64,000 nt of DNA from Citrifermentans bremense R1 (GTDB taxonomy: Bacteria; Desulfobacterota; Desulfuromonadia; Geobacterales; Geobacteraceae), in NCBI RefSeq assembly GCF_000426865.1, contig NZ_AUGE01000007.1, positions 1 through 64,000 on the forward strand, in the 5' to 3' direction. Under the pieces are notes generated by a model that saw nothing but the letters and a program-made list of their open reading frames with translations, was not told the origin of the DNA and searched no databases. This document shows, in pieces, positions 16,166 to 24,554 of this stretch; the first letter of the stretch is position 1; the number at the start of each line of letters is the position of its first letter. Made by a program: the position numbers and the translations under genes.

Positions 16166-18718
16166 ATGAACCTGAGCTCAACGCTGCACAGATTTACCGT
16201 CGTCCCCTCGCTTCCCAAGGAGCTTGCTGGGCTGCAGCGCATCGCCTACAACCTCTGGTGGAGCTGGGAACCCGAAGCCATCGGCCTTTTCAAACGACTG
16301 GACCCCGAACTCTGGCGCCTTACGCGCCACAACCCCCTCGAGGTGCTGGGAAGCCTGCAGCAGGCGACCTTCGAGAGCCTGATGGCCGACGAGGGGTTCA
16401 TGTCCCACCTCTCGCAGGTAGCAGAACGGCTTACCGAATACCTCTCCTCCCACACCTGGTACGAGCGGCACGGCAACTCCGGCGCCCGCATCGCCTACTT
16501 CTCCATGGAATTCGGCCTGCACGAGTCGCTCCCCATCTACTCCGGGGGGCTCGGCATCCTCGCGGGCGACCACCTCAAATCCGCCAGCGATTTGGGGCTT
16601 CCCCTGGTCGGGGTCGGGCTTTTGTACCGCCAGGGGTACTTCCGCCAGTACCTGAACCTGGAAGGGTGGCAGCAGGAAATCTACCCGGAAAACGACTTCT
16701 ACAACCTCCCGCTGCACCAGGAGAAGGACAGGGACGGAAAGCCCCTGGCGTTCTCGCTGGAGTACCCGGGGAGAAACGTGCGGGTGCAGGTCTGGCGAGT
16801 GCAGGTAGGCCGCGTCAACCTCTACCTTCTGGACACGAACCTGGAGGAGAATGCCCCCGCCGACCGTGAGATCACCACCAGGCTCTACGGCGGCGATCAG
16901 GAGATGCGGATCAGGCAGGAGATCCTGCTCGGCATCGGCGGCATCCGGGCGCTGAGGCTTTTGGGGGCCGAGCCCAACGTCTGCCACATGAACGAGGGAC
17001 ACGCCGCCTTCCTGGCGCTGGAGCGGATCCGCTCCCTGATGGAGCAGCGCCAGCTCACCTTCAGGGAGGCGATGGAGGCGGTGAGAGGCGGCAACGTCTT
17101 CACCACCCACACGCCGGTCGAGGCCGGGATCGACCATTTCCCCCCCGACCTCCTCGACCAGTACATGGGCCATTACTACCGAAACCTCGGGCTCTCCCGC
17201 GATCAGTTCATGGCCCTGGGGATGCAGAACCACGGCAGGAGCAACGAAAGTTTCTGCATGGCGGTGCTCGCCATGAAGCTCTCGCTCCACTCAAACGGGG
17301 TGAGCGAACTGCACGGGGAGGTGTCGCGCAGGATGTGGGCGGACGTCTGGCCTGACCTCCCCGAGGAACAGCTGCCGCTTACCTACGTCACCAACGGGGT
17401 GCACCAGAAGAGCTGGCTCTCGGAGGAGATGACCGGCCTGTTGATCCGGTTCCTCGGCACCAGGTGGCTGGAACAAAGCGCCGACCAGCTCTGGCGCAGG
17501 GTCTCTCGCATCCCGGACACGGAGCTTTGGCGCACGCACCGGCGCGGCACCGAGCAGCTGGTCGACTACGCCCGCCGCAGCTTGAGGGCGCAGCTGGAGA
17601 AGCTCGACGCCTCCGCCAAGGAGATCGACGCGGCAGGCGACGTCCTGGACCCGGAGATACTCACCATCGGCTTCGCGCGCCGCTTCGCCACCTACAAGCG
17701 GGGGACGCTCCTGTTGCACGACAAGGAGCGGCTCTTCAGGATACTGAACCACCCCGAGCGGCCGGTGCAGATCGTATTCGCCGGGAAGGCGCACCCCGCC
17801 GACCACCAGGGAAAGGAGCTGATCCGCCAGATCGTGCAGCTGTCGCAGCAGCCCGAGTTCCGGCGCCGCATCGTCTTTTTGGAGGATTACGACATCTCGG
17901 TGGCCCGGCGCCTGGTGCAGGGGGTGGACATCTGGCTCAACACGCCGCTCAGGCCCCTGGAGGCCAGCGGCACCAGCGGGATGAAGGTCGCCTTCAACGG
18001 CGGCCTCAACCTGAGCATCCTGGACGGCTGGTGGTGCGAGGGGTACCGCGGGAACAACGGCTGGGCCATAGGGCGCGGCGAGGTGTACGACGACCTGGCC
18101 TACCAGAACCAGGTGGAGAGCCGCGCCATCTACGACCTTCTGGAGAAGGAGATCGTCCCCCTTTTCTACAACCGGGGGAACGACGGCATCCCGCGCGGCT
18201 GGACCGCCTTCATGAAGAGCTCGATGCAGACGCTCTGCCCGGTGTTCAGCACGGACCGGATGGTGCAGGAGTACGCAAGGCGCTGCTACCTTCCCGCCTT
18301 CGAACACTGGGAGCGGCTGAACCGCGACGACCTGAGGCTTGCGGTGGAGCTGGCGCGCTGGAAGGAGCGGCTGCACGGCATGTGGGGGGAGCTTTCCATC
18401 GTGGCGGTCCACGCCGAGATCCAGAAAGAGGTGATGGTGGGGGAGATGCTACCCATCTCGGTGCAGATCACGCCGGGGCGGATCCCGCTTTCCGAGATCG
18501 CGGTGGAGGTCTATTTCGGGGTGCTCGATTCCCGAGGCGCCATCATCGGGGGGGAGATCGTGCCGCTTACGCCGGCGGCAGACCCGGAAAAGGCAGGGCA
18601 CTTCGGCGGGGAACTGGAGTGCCGCTTCTGCGGGCGGCACGGCTTCATGCTGCGGGTAATGCCCAGGCACCCGGAGCTTGGGACCGTGTACGATCCGGGG
18701 CTGATACTCTGGGGGTAG
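16166..18718 (+). CDS. glgP: Alpha-glucan phosphorylase
   Basis: 850 residues. It releases glucose-1-phosphate from glycogen or maltodextrin using pyridoxal phosphate. An N-terminal DUF3417 region (about residues 10-120, with N-L-W-W-S-W) marks the bacterial/thermophile-type phosphorylase. The cofactor-binding motif A-S-G-T-S-G-M-K places the Schiff-base Lys at 607. The C-terminal 120 residues are less conserved. The ATG at 16166 follows AGGAG, 23 bases after the regulator gene, so it may be transcribed with the two-component genes. It converges on flhB. Confidence 0.93.
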   Translation: MNLSSTLHRFTVVPSLPKELAGLQRIAYNLWWSWEPEAIGLFKRLDPELWRLTRHNPLEVLGSLQQATFESLMADEGFMSHLSQVAERLTEYLSSHTWYERHGNSGARIAYFSMEFGLHESLPIYSGGLGILAGDHLKSASDLGLPLVGVGLLYRQGYFRQYLNLEGWQQEIYPENDFYNLPLHQEKDRDGKPLAFSLEYPGRNVRVQVWRVQVGRVNLYLLDTNLEENAPADREITTRLYGGDQEMRIRQEILLGIGGIRALRLLGAEPNVCHMNEGHAAFLALERIRSLMEQRQLTFREAMEAVRGGNVFTTHTPVEAGIDHFPPDLLDQYMGHYYRNLGLSRDQFMALGMQNHGRSNESFCMAVLAMKLSLHSNGVSELHGEVSRRMWADVWPDLPEEQLPLTYVTNGVHQKSWLSEEMTGLLIRFLGTRWLEQSADQLWRRVSRIPDTELWRTHRRGTEQLVDYARRSLRAQLEKLDASAKEIDAAGDVLDPEILTIGFARRFATYKRGTLLLHDKERLFRILNHPERPVQIVFAGKAHPADHQGKELIRQIVQLSQQPEFRRRIVFLEDYDISVARRLVQGVDIWLNTPLRPLEASGTSGMKVAFNGGLNLSILDGWWCEGYRGNNGWAIGRGEVYDDLAYQNQVESRAIYDLLEKEIVPLFYNRGNDGIPRGWTAFMKSSMQTLCPVFSTDRMVQEYARRCYLPAFEHWERLNRDDLRLAVELARWKERLHGMWGELSIVAVHAEIQKEVMVGEMLPISVQITPGRIPLSEIAVEVYFGVLDSRGAIIGGEIVPLTPAADPEKAGHFGGELECRFCGRHGFMLRVMPRHPELGTVYDPGLILWG

Positions 18719-18765
18719 CGGGAAGGTTCAAGGAGAGGCGAAACGGAAAAGGTGGGGCGCGAGCC

Positions 18766-19827
18766 TCACTTTTTTTTGAGGCTGTAGACGTAGGCTAGGA
18801 TCTCGGCGACGGCGGCGAAGAGCGCCTCGGGTATCTGGTCCCCCTCCTCCACCTGGGCGTAGAGCTCGCGGGCCAGGAAGCGGTTCTCCACCAGGGTGAC
18901 GTTGTTCTCCCGCGCCGTGATCTTGATCTGCAGCGCCATCTGGTCCACCCCCTTGAAGAGCACCACCGGCGCCGCCATCTTGAGCCGGTCGTACTTGAGC
19001 GCCACCGCGTAGTGGGTCGGGTTGGTGACCACCACGTCGGCGGTGGGGATGATCTGCCTCATGCGGCGGCGGGCCATCTGGAACTGCTTCTGCTTCATCT
19101 TCCCCTTTATGGCCGGGTCCCCCTCCATGTTCTTGTGCTCGTCCTTGACCTCCTGCTTGGTCATCTTCAGGTTCTCCATGAAACGCCACTTCACGAAGGC
19201 GAGATCCAGCACCGCCAGCACGATCAGCACGCCGCAGGTGTGCAGCACGAGCTTGAAGGAGATGTGGCCGATGAACTGCATGATCCCCATCAGGTCCTGG
19301 TCGACGAGGTAGACGATCCCGTCCATCTCCTCGGTGAGGATCTTGTAGGCCATGTAGCCGACGATCGCCATCTTCAGGAACGACTTCGCCACCTCGAAAA
19401 CTGAGTCCTTGTTGAAAAGCCTCCCCACCCCCTGTATCGGGTTCAGCCGTCCCAGGTCCCACTTCATCTTCTCCGAGCTTACCGTCACCCCCCCCTGGGT
19501 CACTTCCACCGCTATCCCCACAACGATCCCCACCAGGATAAAGGGGGCCAGCATGATGGCCAAGTAGCCGAACTCCTTGATCATCAGGGTGTGCACCGCG
19601 GCATAGGTGAGCTCGGGGCGCGCCAGGCCGCCGAAGATCTCCTGCATGCTGGTCTTCATGGTCCTCAGGAAGAGGCCGGAGCTGGCGTAGAGGGTAACCA
19701 TGGCGGTGATCAGGCTCACGGCGGAGGTCATCTCGCGGCTGCGCGGGACCCCGCTCTTGTTCCTCGCCTCCTCTATCTTCTTACTGGTAGGTTTCTCTGT
19801 TTTTGAATGTTTATCTTCGTCTGCCAT
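18766..19827 (-). CDS. flhB: Flagellar export-gate protein FlhB
   Basis: 353 residues. This inner-membrane component of the flagellar type III export gate sets the switch from hook to filament substrates. Four hydrophobic helices precede a cytoplasmic domain with the self-cleaving motif N269-P-T-H272. The C-terminus is short and ends in three Lys. The start at 19827 follows AGGAAA. It is the last gene of the fliL-flhB block; flhA and flhF do not follow it here, and glgP converges on it instead. An inverted repeat (GCCTCA/TGAGGC) overlaps its end and may help stop both transcripts. Confidence 0.95.
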   Translation of the reverse strand: MADEDKHSKTEKPTSKKIEEARNKSGVPRSREMTSAVSLITAMVTLYASSGLFLRTMKTSMQEIFGGLARPELTYAAVHTLMIKEFGYLAIMLAPFILVGIVVGIAVEVTQGGVTVSSEKMKWDLGRLNPIQGVGRLFNKDSVFEVAKSFLKMAIVGYMAYKILTEEMDGIVYLVDQDLMGIMQFIGHISFKLVLHTCGVLIVLAVLDLAFVKWRFMENLKMTKQEVKDEHKNMEGDPAIKGKMKQKQFQMARRRMRQIIPTADVVVTNPTHYAVALKYDRLKMAAPVVLFKGVDQMALQIKITARENNVTLVENRFLARELYAQVEEGDQIPEALFAAVAEILAYVYSLKKK

Positions 19828-19836
19828 GGGCTTTTC

Positions 19837-20622
19837 CTAGGCCAAAAGCCTGAAGAGGGTCCTCATCTGATCCACCACCTGCCCGAAACTCCCCTGCAGC
19901 ACCCGCACGAAGACGGGAAGGGAGATGCCGAGGATGACGAAGCCGATCCCGATGTTGAGGGGCATGCTCACCATGAAGACGTTCATGGCGGGGAAGCTGC
20001 GGGCGACGATGCCGAGGGCGACGCTGGTGGCCAGGAGCGCCACCGACACCGGGGCGGCGAGCTTGATGGCGATGATGAAGATACCGGTGCTGGTCTCGAC
20101 CAGGAACTTCAGGAGCCCGCCGCTTACGTGCCAGGCCCCGAGCGGGACCACCCGGTAGCTGTCCACGATGCCGCGGATGAAGTACTCGTGCACGTTGAAG
20201 GCGAGGAAAAGCAGGGTGGCGAGCGCCCCCTGGAAGATCGCCATGGTGGGGACGTTGTTCTGGGTGGCGGGGTCGAACTGGGCGGCCATGCTGATCCCCA
20301 TCTGGGTCCCGACCAGCTGCCCGCAGAACTCGACCGCGGCGAAGATGAACTGCGAAACGGCCCCCAGGGTGAGCCCGATCAGGGTTTCCTGCAGCACGAG
20401 GAGCATGAGCCCCAGCGCGTCCGAGACGTTGGGCACGGCATGGGGTTTGATGACGGGGAAGATGAGGAGGGTCATGGCGAAGATGAGCCCCATTTTGACC
20501 CGGGCGGGGACGAGCCTCGCCCCGAACATGGGGATCGCCGAGAAGAGCCCCGCCACCCGCGCCAGGACCAGGGCCAGCGGGATCAGGTCGGCGAGCGATG
20601 TCAGGGGCAGGTTCTGGAACAC
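19837..20622 (-). CDS. fliR: Flagellar export-gate protein FliR
   Basis: 261 residues, strongly hydrophobic throughout with about six helices, and part of the FliPQR export core at the centre of the MS ring. The conserved P-x-x-G segments and the C-terminal R-V-L-Q-G-S-F motif are present. The start is a GTG at 20622 behind GAGG. It sits 3 bases after fliQ and 9 bases before flhB, in the normal order. Confidence 0.94.
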   Translation of the reverse strand: MFQNLPLTSLADLIPLALVLARVAGLFSAIPMFGARLVPARVKMGLIFAMTLLIFPVIKPHAVPNVSDALGLMLLVLQETLIGLTLGAVSQFIFAAVEFCGQLVGTQMGISMAAQFDPATQNNVPTMAIFQGALATLLFLAFNVHEYFIRGIVDSYRVVPLGAWHVSGGLLKFLVETSTGIFIIAIKLAAPVSVALLATSVALGIVARSFPAMNVFMVSMPLNIGIGFVILGISLPVFVRVLQGSFGQVVDQMRTLFRLLA

Positions 20623-20625
20623 GCG

Positions 20626-20895
20626 CTAATGCCTCATGTTGGCGATCATGCCGTAGATTTCGCGGGTGAAGTCGCTCATGTACATCATCATCCAGGGGAA
20701 GAAGACCACCATCGCCACCATGACGGCGACGATCTTCGGGGCGAAGGCGAGGGTCGCCTCGTTGATCGAGGTGACCGCCTGGAAGATGCTGATGAGAAGG
20801 CCCACCACCAGGGCGCAGATGAGCAGCGGGGCCGAAAGGAGGATCACCGCCTCGAAGCTTCTTCTGCCGAGTTGGACTACCATTTCCGGGGTCAT
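20626..20895 (-). CDS. fliQ: Flagellar export-gate protein FliQ
   Basis: 89 residues with two membrane helices (about residues 15-38 and 50-75). It opens M-T-P-E-M-V and carries the family motif L-x-F-x-P-K between the helices. Four copies surround the FliP/FliR core of the export gate. Unlike its neighbours it does not overlap the preceding gene: 116 bases with an AGATTGAGATTAAG repeat separate it from fliP. Confidence 0.94.
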   Translation of the reverse strand: MTPEMVVQLGRRSFEAVILLSAPLLICALVVGLLISIFQAVTSINEATLAFAPKIVAVMVAMVVFFPWMMMYMSDFTREIYGMIANMRH

Positions 20896-20913
20896 ACTAA
20901 GCTCCAGTAAAGC

Positions 20914-20948
20914 AGATAAAGATTGAGATTAAGATTGAGAAAAAGACA
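20914..20948. repeat. AGATTGAGATTAAG short-repeat tract between fliP and fliQ
   Basis: The tract AAGATTGAGATTAAGATTGAG is built of 6-base units of the type GATTGA/GATTAA, and a purine-rich run with AAGACAAAGACCAAGAC follows it. The same unit occurs in both orientations between fliF and fliE (34385-34485). It is intergenic, not part of any frame I believe, and is clearly lower in GC than the neighbouring genes. Confidence 0.75.
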
Positions 20949-21011
20949 AAGACCAAGACAAAGTCGACGGCCGCCTGGATAGAGCCGGCAGGAGGCGCGC
21001 ACCGGGTAGGG

Positions 21012-21770
21012 TCACCCGAAGCTCTTCACCAGGGAACCGATGACGAGACCCCAGCCGTCCACCAGGACGAAGAGTAGGATCTTGAAGGGGAGGGAGATCA
21101 TCACCGGCGGCAGCATCATCATACCCATGGACATCAAGACCGACGCGACCACCATGTCGAGCACCAGGAAGGGGATGAAGATCAAAAAGCCGATCTGGAA
21201 GGCGGTCTTCAGCTCGCTCACCATGTAGGCCGGGATCAGGGTCAGGGTCGGGATGTCGTCGGCGTTTTTGGGCCTGGGAAGCTTGGAGAGGTTGATGAAG
21301 AGCGCCAGGTCCTTCTCGCGCACCTGGGAAAGCATGAACTTCCTCAAGGGGGCCACCCCCCTTTTCACCGCCTCCTCCTGGGTTATCTGCGAGGCCCGGT
21401 AAGGCTGCAGCGCGTTGGCGTTCACCTGCTGCCAGACCGGCGCCATGATGAAGAAGGTAAGGAACAGGGAAAGGCCGATCACGATCTGGTTGGAGGGGGC
21501 CTGCTGGGTCCCCAGCGCCGAACGGAGGAACGAGAGCACCACGACGATCCTGGTGAAGGAGGTGGTCATCATCAGAAGGCTCGGGGCCAGCGAGATGACC
21601 GTCATCAGGAAGAAGATCTGCAGCACCACGGAGACGTCGGCAGGCTTCGTGACCTTGCCGACCCCGACGCTCACCGTGGGTAAGGAGAGGGGTTCAGCCA
21701 GTGCGGTACCGGCCATTACCAGGGTTGCCAGCACGAGGAGCAGCGCTCCCGCCATAAATTTCTTTCTCAC
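21012..21770 (-). CDS. fliP: Flagellar export-gate protein FliP
   Basis: 252 residues. A cleavable signal peptide (about residues 1-25) is followed by the typical FliP body with [12 protein letters not shown] and Q-x-P-x-N-Q. It is the main pore-forming gate component. The start is a GTG that overlaps the fliO stop (GTGA), so translation is coupled. Length is normal for the family. Confidence 0.95.
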   Translation of the reverse strand: MRKKFMAGALLLVLATLVMAGTALAEPLSLPTVSVGVGKVTKPADVSVVLQIFFLMTVISLAPSLLMMTTSFTRIVVVLSFLRSALGTQQAPSNQIVIGLSLFLTFFIMAPVWQQVNANALQPYRASQITQEEAVKRGVAPLRKFMLSQVREKDLALFINLSKLPRPKNADDIPTLTLIPAYMVSELKTAFQIGFLIFIPFLVLDMVVASVLMSMGMMMLPPVMISLPFKILLFVLVDGWGLVIGSLVKSFG

Positions 21771-22246
21771 GCAAAGTCACCACTTTTTTTTAACTGCCCC
21801 AGAGGCATCTTCCCGCGCGCTCCCGCGCCTGGAATGTTTTTCAGCTTGTTTCTCAAAGGGAACGGGATCAGCGTGCCGTAGCCCCGCTCTTCCACCACCT
21901 CTATCTCCTCCAGCATCTCCACCTGCTTGATCAGGCTGACCCCCTCGCCGCTGTTGCTCAGAAGGAGGTACTCACCCCCCACCTCGACCAGCATCAGCGA
22001 CTTCTTAGGCGCGAGGTGCCTGGTCTCGACCACCCGGATGTAGCGCGCCCCTCCCCCCTGCGGCACCTTCATCAGGCGTCCGGCCAGGTAGTAGAGGACG
22101 AGGATGATCCCGATCACCAGGATCAGGGACCCGACCATCTGCGCGAGGCTCCCCATGAGCTCCGGGCCCGCCTCCCCCTGCTGCGCCAGCGCCGCGGCCG
22201 GCGACAGGGAAACCGCCGCTGTAATCGACAACGGGAGCTTTCTCAT
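21767..22246 (-). CDS. fliO: Flagellar biosynthesis protein FliO
   Basis: 159 residues. An N-terminal hydrophobic leader is followed by one membrane helix (about residues 36-58) and a cytoplasmic domain with R-x-L-x-P-K-K-S-L-x-L-V-E-V-G, the FliO/YscJ-like signature. FliO is a scaffold that helps FliP assemble. It overlaps fliN by 4 bases and fliP by 4 bases. FliO is the least conserved gate gene, so position supports the call as much as sequence. Confidence 0.85.
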   Translation of the reverse strand: MRKLPLSITAAVSLSPAAALAQQGEAGPELMGSLAQMVGSLILVIGIILVLYYLAGRLMKVPQGGGARYIRVVETRHLAPKKSLMLVEVGGEYLLLSNSGEGVSLIKQVEMLEEIEVVEERGYGTLIPFPLRNKLKNIPGAGARGKMPLGQLKKSGDFA

Positions 22247-22548
22247 AGCACCTTGTCCACCCTCTCGTTGGGGCTCACGATGTCGAGGAGCCGGATGCCG
22301 AACTTGTCGTTCACCACCACCGCCTCGCCCCGGGCCACCAGCTTCGAATTCACGAAGACGTCCAGCGGTTCGCCGGCGAGCTTGGTGAGCTCCACCACCG
22401 ACCCCTGGTTCAACTGCAGCACGTCGCGCACCAGGAGCTTGCTTCTACCAAGCTCCACGGTCAGCTGCAGCGGTATATCCATGATGAAATCCAGATTCTT
22501 CGGCTGGGGTACTTCCTTCTCGTCTTCCAAAGCGAGTTTTTCGCTCAA
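22243..22548 (-). CDS. fliN: Flagellar motor switch protein FliN
   Basis: 101 residues, close to a single SpoA (surface presentation of antigens) domain. It contains P-L-Q-L-T-V-E-L-G-R, G-E-P-L-D-V-F-V-N and the end motif G-I-R-L-L-D-I. FliN forms the bottom of the C ring with FliM. The start overlaps fliM's end by 4 bases. A short acidic lead precedes the domain, as in many FliN proteins. Confidence 0.95.
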   Translation of the reverse strand: MSEKLALEDEKEVPQPKNLDFIMDIPLQLTVELGRSKLLVRDVLQLNQGSVVELTKLAGEPLDVFVNSKLVARGEAVVVNDKFGIRLLDIVSPNERVDKVL

Positions 22549-23522
22549 TCTTCACCTCCTGCAGTCAGGGCCCGGGTTATCTGTACTGCCTTGTTGCCGC
22601 CGCTTACCCCGGCGATCCCCATGAACTTCTTGGTGCCGCCCACCTTCACCGTCAGTTCGTCCTTGCCGCTTGCCTCCAGCATGATGGTGTCTCCCGGCGT
22701 CAAGTGCAGCAGGTCCGAAAGCGAGATGGTCGCCCCCCCCATCTCGACCGAGAGGTCCATGGGCGCACCCATGAGCTCCTCGGAGAGCCGGTAGGACCAG
22801 AGCGGATCCACAGCCATCATGTCCATCTGGACGCCACGCTTCAGCTTGTCGCGGATCGGCTCGATAGTCAGGAAGGGGATGGCGAGGATCATGCTCCCCA
22901 CCGTCTCTTCGATCTGGATCTTCATCGACATGGTCACCACCTGGTACTCGGGGGGGACGATGTTGACCAGGCGCGGGTTCATCTCCAGGCGGAGCAGGTT
23001 CATGGTGGCGGGGCAAAGCGGCGCCCACGCCTTCTCCAGGTCCGCCAGCGCATCCTTGACGATCTTCTCCACGAGCCTCAGCTCGATCGAGGTGAAGAGC
23101 CGGTTCATCCCCTGGGGCTGGACCCCGCTCCCCCCGAGGATGCTGTCCACGATGGTGAAGACCAAGGTGGCGTCGAAGGCGATGAGGGCGGCCCCCTTCA
23201 GGGGGTCCATCTTGTAGATCGCCATGCAGACGGGGTTCGGGAGCACGCTCAGGAAGTCCCCGAACTTGTAGGGGACCGCCTCCTCCTTCTTGATGTCCAC
23301 CATCCGCCCCAGCCGGTTGGACATGGTGACCCTGTTGTACCGGATGAAGCCGTCGTAGACGATGTCAAGGTTCGGAATGGCGCGGTGCGCCTCGATGTCC
23401 AGCAGGTCGAACTGCTCGGCCTGCGGCCCCTCCTTGGCCAGCTCGTTTTCCGGGACCAGGGTCCCGTCGAAGACGGCCGCGACCAGGGCATCTATTTCTT
23501 CCTTGGTGAGAAGTTTTTCCAT
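22545..23522 (-). CDS. fliM: Flagellar motor switch protein FliM
   Basis: 325 residues. FliM carries the CheY-P binding and C-ring domains. The N-terminus reads L-T-K-E-E-I-D-A-L in place of the classic L-S-Q-x-E-I-D-A-L. The middle CheC-like domain covers roughly residues 45-230, and the C-terminal SpoA domain has M-D-L-S-V-E-M-G and L-T-P-G-D. It overlaps fliN by 4 bases and follows fliL by 12. With CheY, CheX and a CheC-like gene nearby, chemotactic switching is supported. Confidence 0.95.
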   Translation of the reverse strand: MEKLLTKEEIDALVAAVFDGTLVPENELAKEGPQAEQFDLLDIEAHRAIPNLDIVYDGFIRYNRVTMSNRLGRMVDIKKEEAVPYKFGDFLSVLPNPVCMAIYKMDPLKGAALIAFDATLVFTIVDSILGGSGVQPQGMNRLFTSIELRLVEKIVKDALADLEKAWAPLCPATMNLLRLEMNPRLVNIVPPEYQVVTMSMKIQIEETVGSMILAIPFLTIEPIRDKLKRGVQMDMMAVDPLWSYRLSEELMGAPMDLSVEMGGATISLSDLLHLTPGDTIMLEASGKDELTVKVGGTKKFMGIAGVSGGNKAVQITRALTAGGED

Positions 23523-23534
23523 CGCGGATACCTT

Positions 23535-24059
23535 TTACTGCACCACGAAATCCGTGAAGTAAACCTTGGTTATCTTGCTGGGAGGCACCACCTTCGAGAC
23601 CGCCGCCAGGATCTGTTCCCGCAGCTGGTTTTTCCCCTGCAGGTCCTGGATCTCCTGCATGGTCTTGGTGGTGAGCAAAATGAGGATGGCATCCCGAAGC
23701 GGGGCCATTTTCGCCTCCAGCTCGGGCTTCACCTGCGGGTTGGCCATCTCGAACTCGACCTTTACCTTCAGGTAGCGCAGCTCAGCGCCGTCGTAGATGT
23801 TGACTATGAACGGTTCCAGCGGATAGATAGTCGCGCCGGCTGCGGCGCCCTCTCCTTCCTTGGCGGGCGCGCCGTGCCCTCCCCCTTCCGCCTTGGCCTC
23901 GACCTTGGCGCCTTCCGGAGCCTTCTCACCCTTCTTGCCGCCGAGGAAAAGAGCCGCTCCCCCCCCGATGGCGAGTACCGCCACCACGGCGCCGATGATG
24001 ATGAAGAGCTTCTTGTTGTCCTTCGGTGGGGCGTCCTGCGCCTTCGCCTGTTCGGCCAT
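23535..24059 (-). CDS. fliL: Flagellar basal-body-associated protein FliL
   Basis: 174 residues with one transmembrane helix (about residues 18-45), a charged Ala/Glu/Gly linker and a periplasmic domain that starts at Y-P-L-E-P-F-I-V-N-I. FliL associates with the stators at the motor. The ATG at 24059 follows AAAAGGAG. It is the first gene of the block fliL-fliM-fliN-fliO-fliP-fliQ-fliR-flhB, with a sigma-54 promoter 55-70 bases upstream. Confidence 0.92.
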   Translation of the reverse strand: MAEQAKAQDAPPKDNKKLFIIIGAVVAVLAIGGGAALFLGGKKGEKAPEGAKVEAKAEGGGHGAPAKEGEGAAAGATIYPLEPFIVNIYDGAELRYLKVKVEFEMANPQVKPELEAKMAPLRDAILILLTTKTMQEIQDLQGKNQLREQILAAVSKVVPPSKITKVYFTDFVVQ

Positions 24060-24554
24060 ACCCGGTTCTCCTTTTAAAGCAGCTCAAGCTGGTGTATTCG
24101 GAATGAACACCTTTGCAACGGCGGTGCCAGATCGCGGCGGGAAGGGGATAAATCCGGGGGACTATGGTTTTCGCCAGGGGGCGCAGGCGAAAACTCCCCT
24201 TATTTTACGGAAGGTTGCAACGGGGATTAGCAGCGTGGAATTAACAGCGGGAAAGCGGGGGAAGTCCCGGGGAGTCAACATTTTGACCGGGCAAAAGAGT
24301 TGCCAATAACCTGACCGGGAACTGCGCAGCCAAGGCCCGGGGCCGCGGCAGGCAGGGTTTGGGCGCGCAGCAGACGCGACAAGGCGCAGAGCGGCCGGAA
24401 GCCACGGGACGCCTGCAGGTGGTGACAAGGGTAAAGATACAGGGGGTGCGGGAAGGCGAGGAGCGCGTCAGGGCTCCGACAACGCCGGCGGCGCAGCTCC
24501 AGGTGGGGGGGCGCGGCTTGCGCCGCGCCCCTTCGGTTCCTGCTGGATCCGCCG
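24060..24554. other. Non-coding interval between flgE and fliL
   Basis: 495 bases without a credible gene. It holds the sigma-54 promoter above and a perfect 9-base inverted repeat GTTTTCGCC (24167-24175) / GGCGAAAAC (24186-24194), placed where an enhancer-binding protein could act. It also holds a GC-rich hairpin (24508-24531, GCGCGGC-TTGC-GCCGCGC) just past the flgE stop that may end the flgE transcript, although no T tract follows. An 88-codon minus frame at 24162-24428 lacks a ribosome site and has non-protein-like composition. Nothing else is visible. Confidence 0.6.
24114..24129 (-). promoter_or_regulatory. Sigma-54 (-24/-12) promoter of the fliL block
   Basis: On the minus strand the 16-base sequence TGGCACCGCCGTTGCA matches the sigma-54 consensus TGGCACGRNNNTTGCW at all but the G after TGGCAC, with correct GG to GC spacing. 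It lies 55 bases before the fliL ATG. A perfect inverted repeat 38 bases further upstream (24167-24194) could be an activator site. Confidence 0.87.

Noticed and set aside
24162-24428. Possible 88-residue minus-strand gene between flgE and fliL
   Set aside because: No ribosome site and a composition typical of non-coding GC-rich DNA; it also overlaps the inverted repeat upstream of the sigma-54 promoter.
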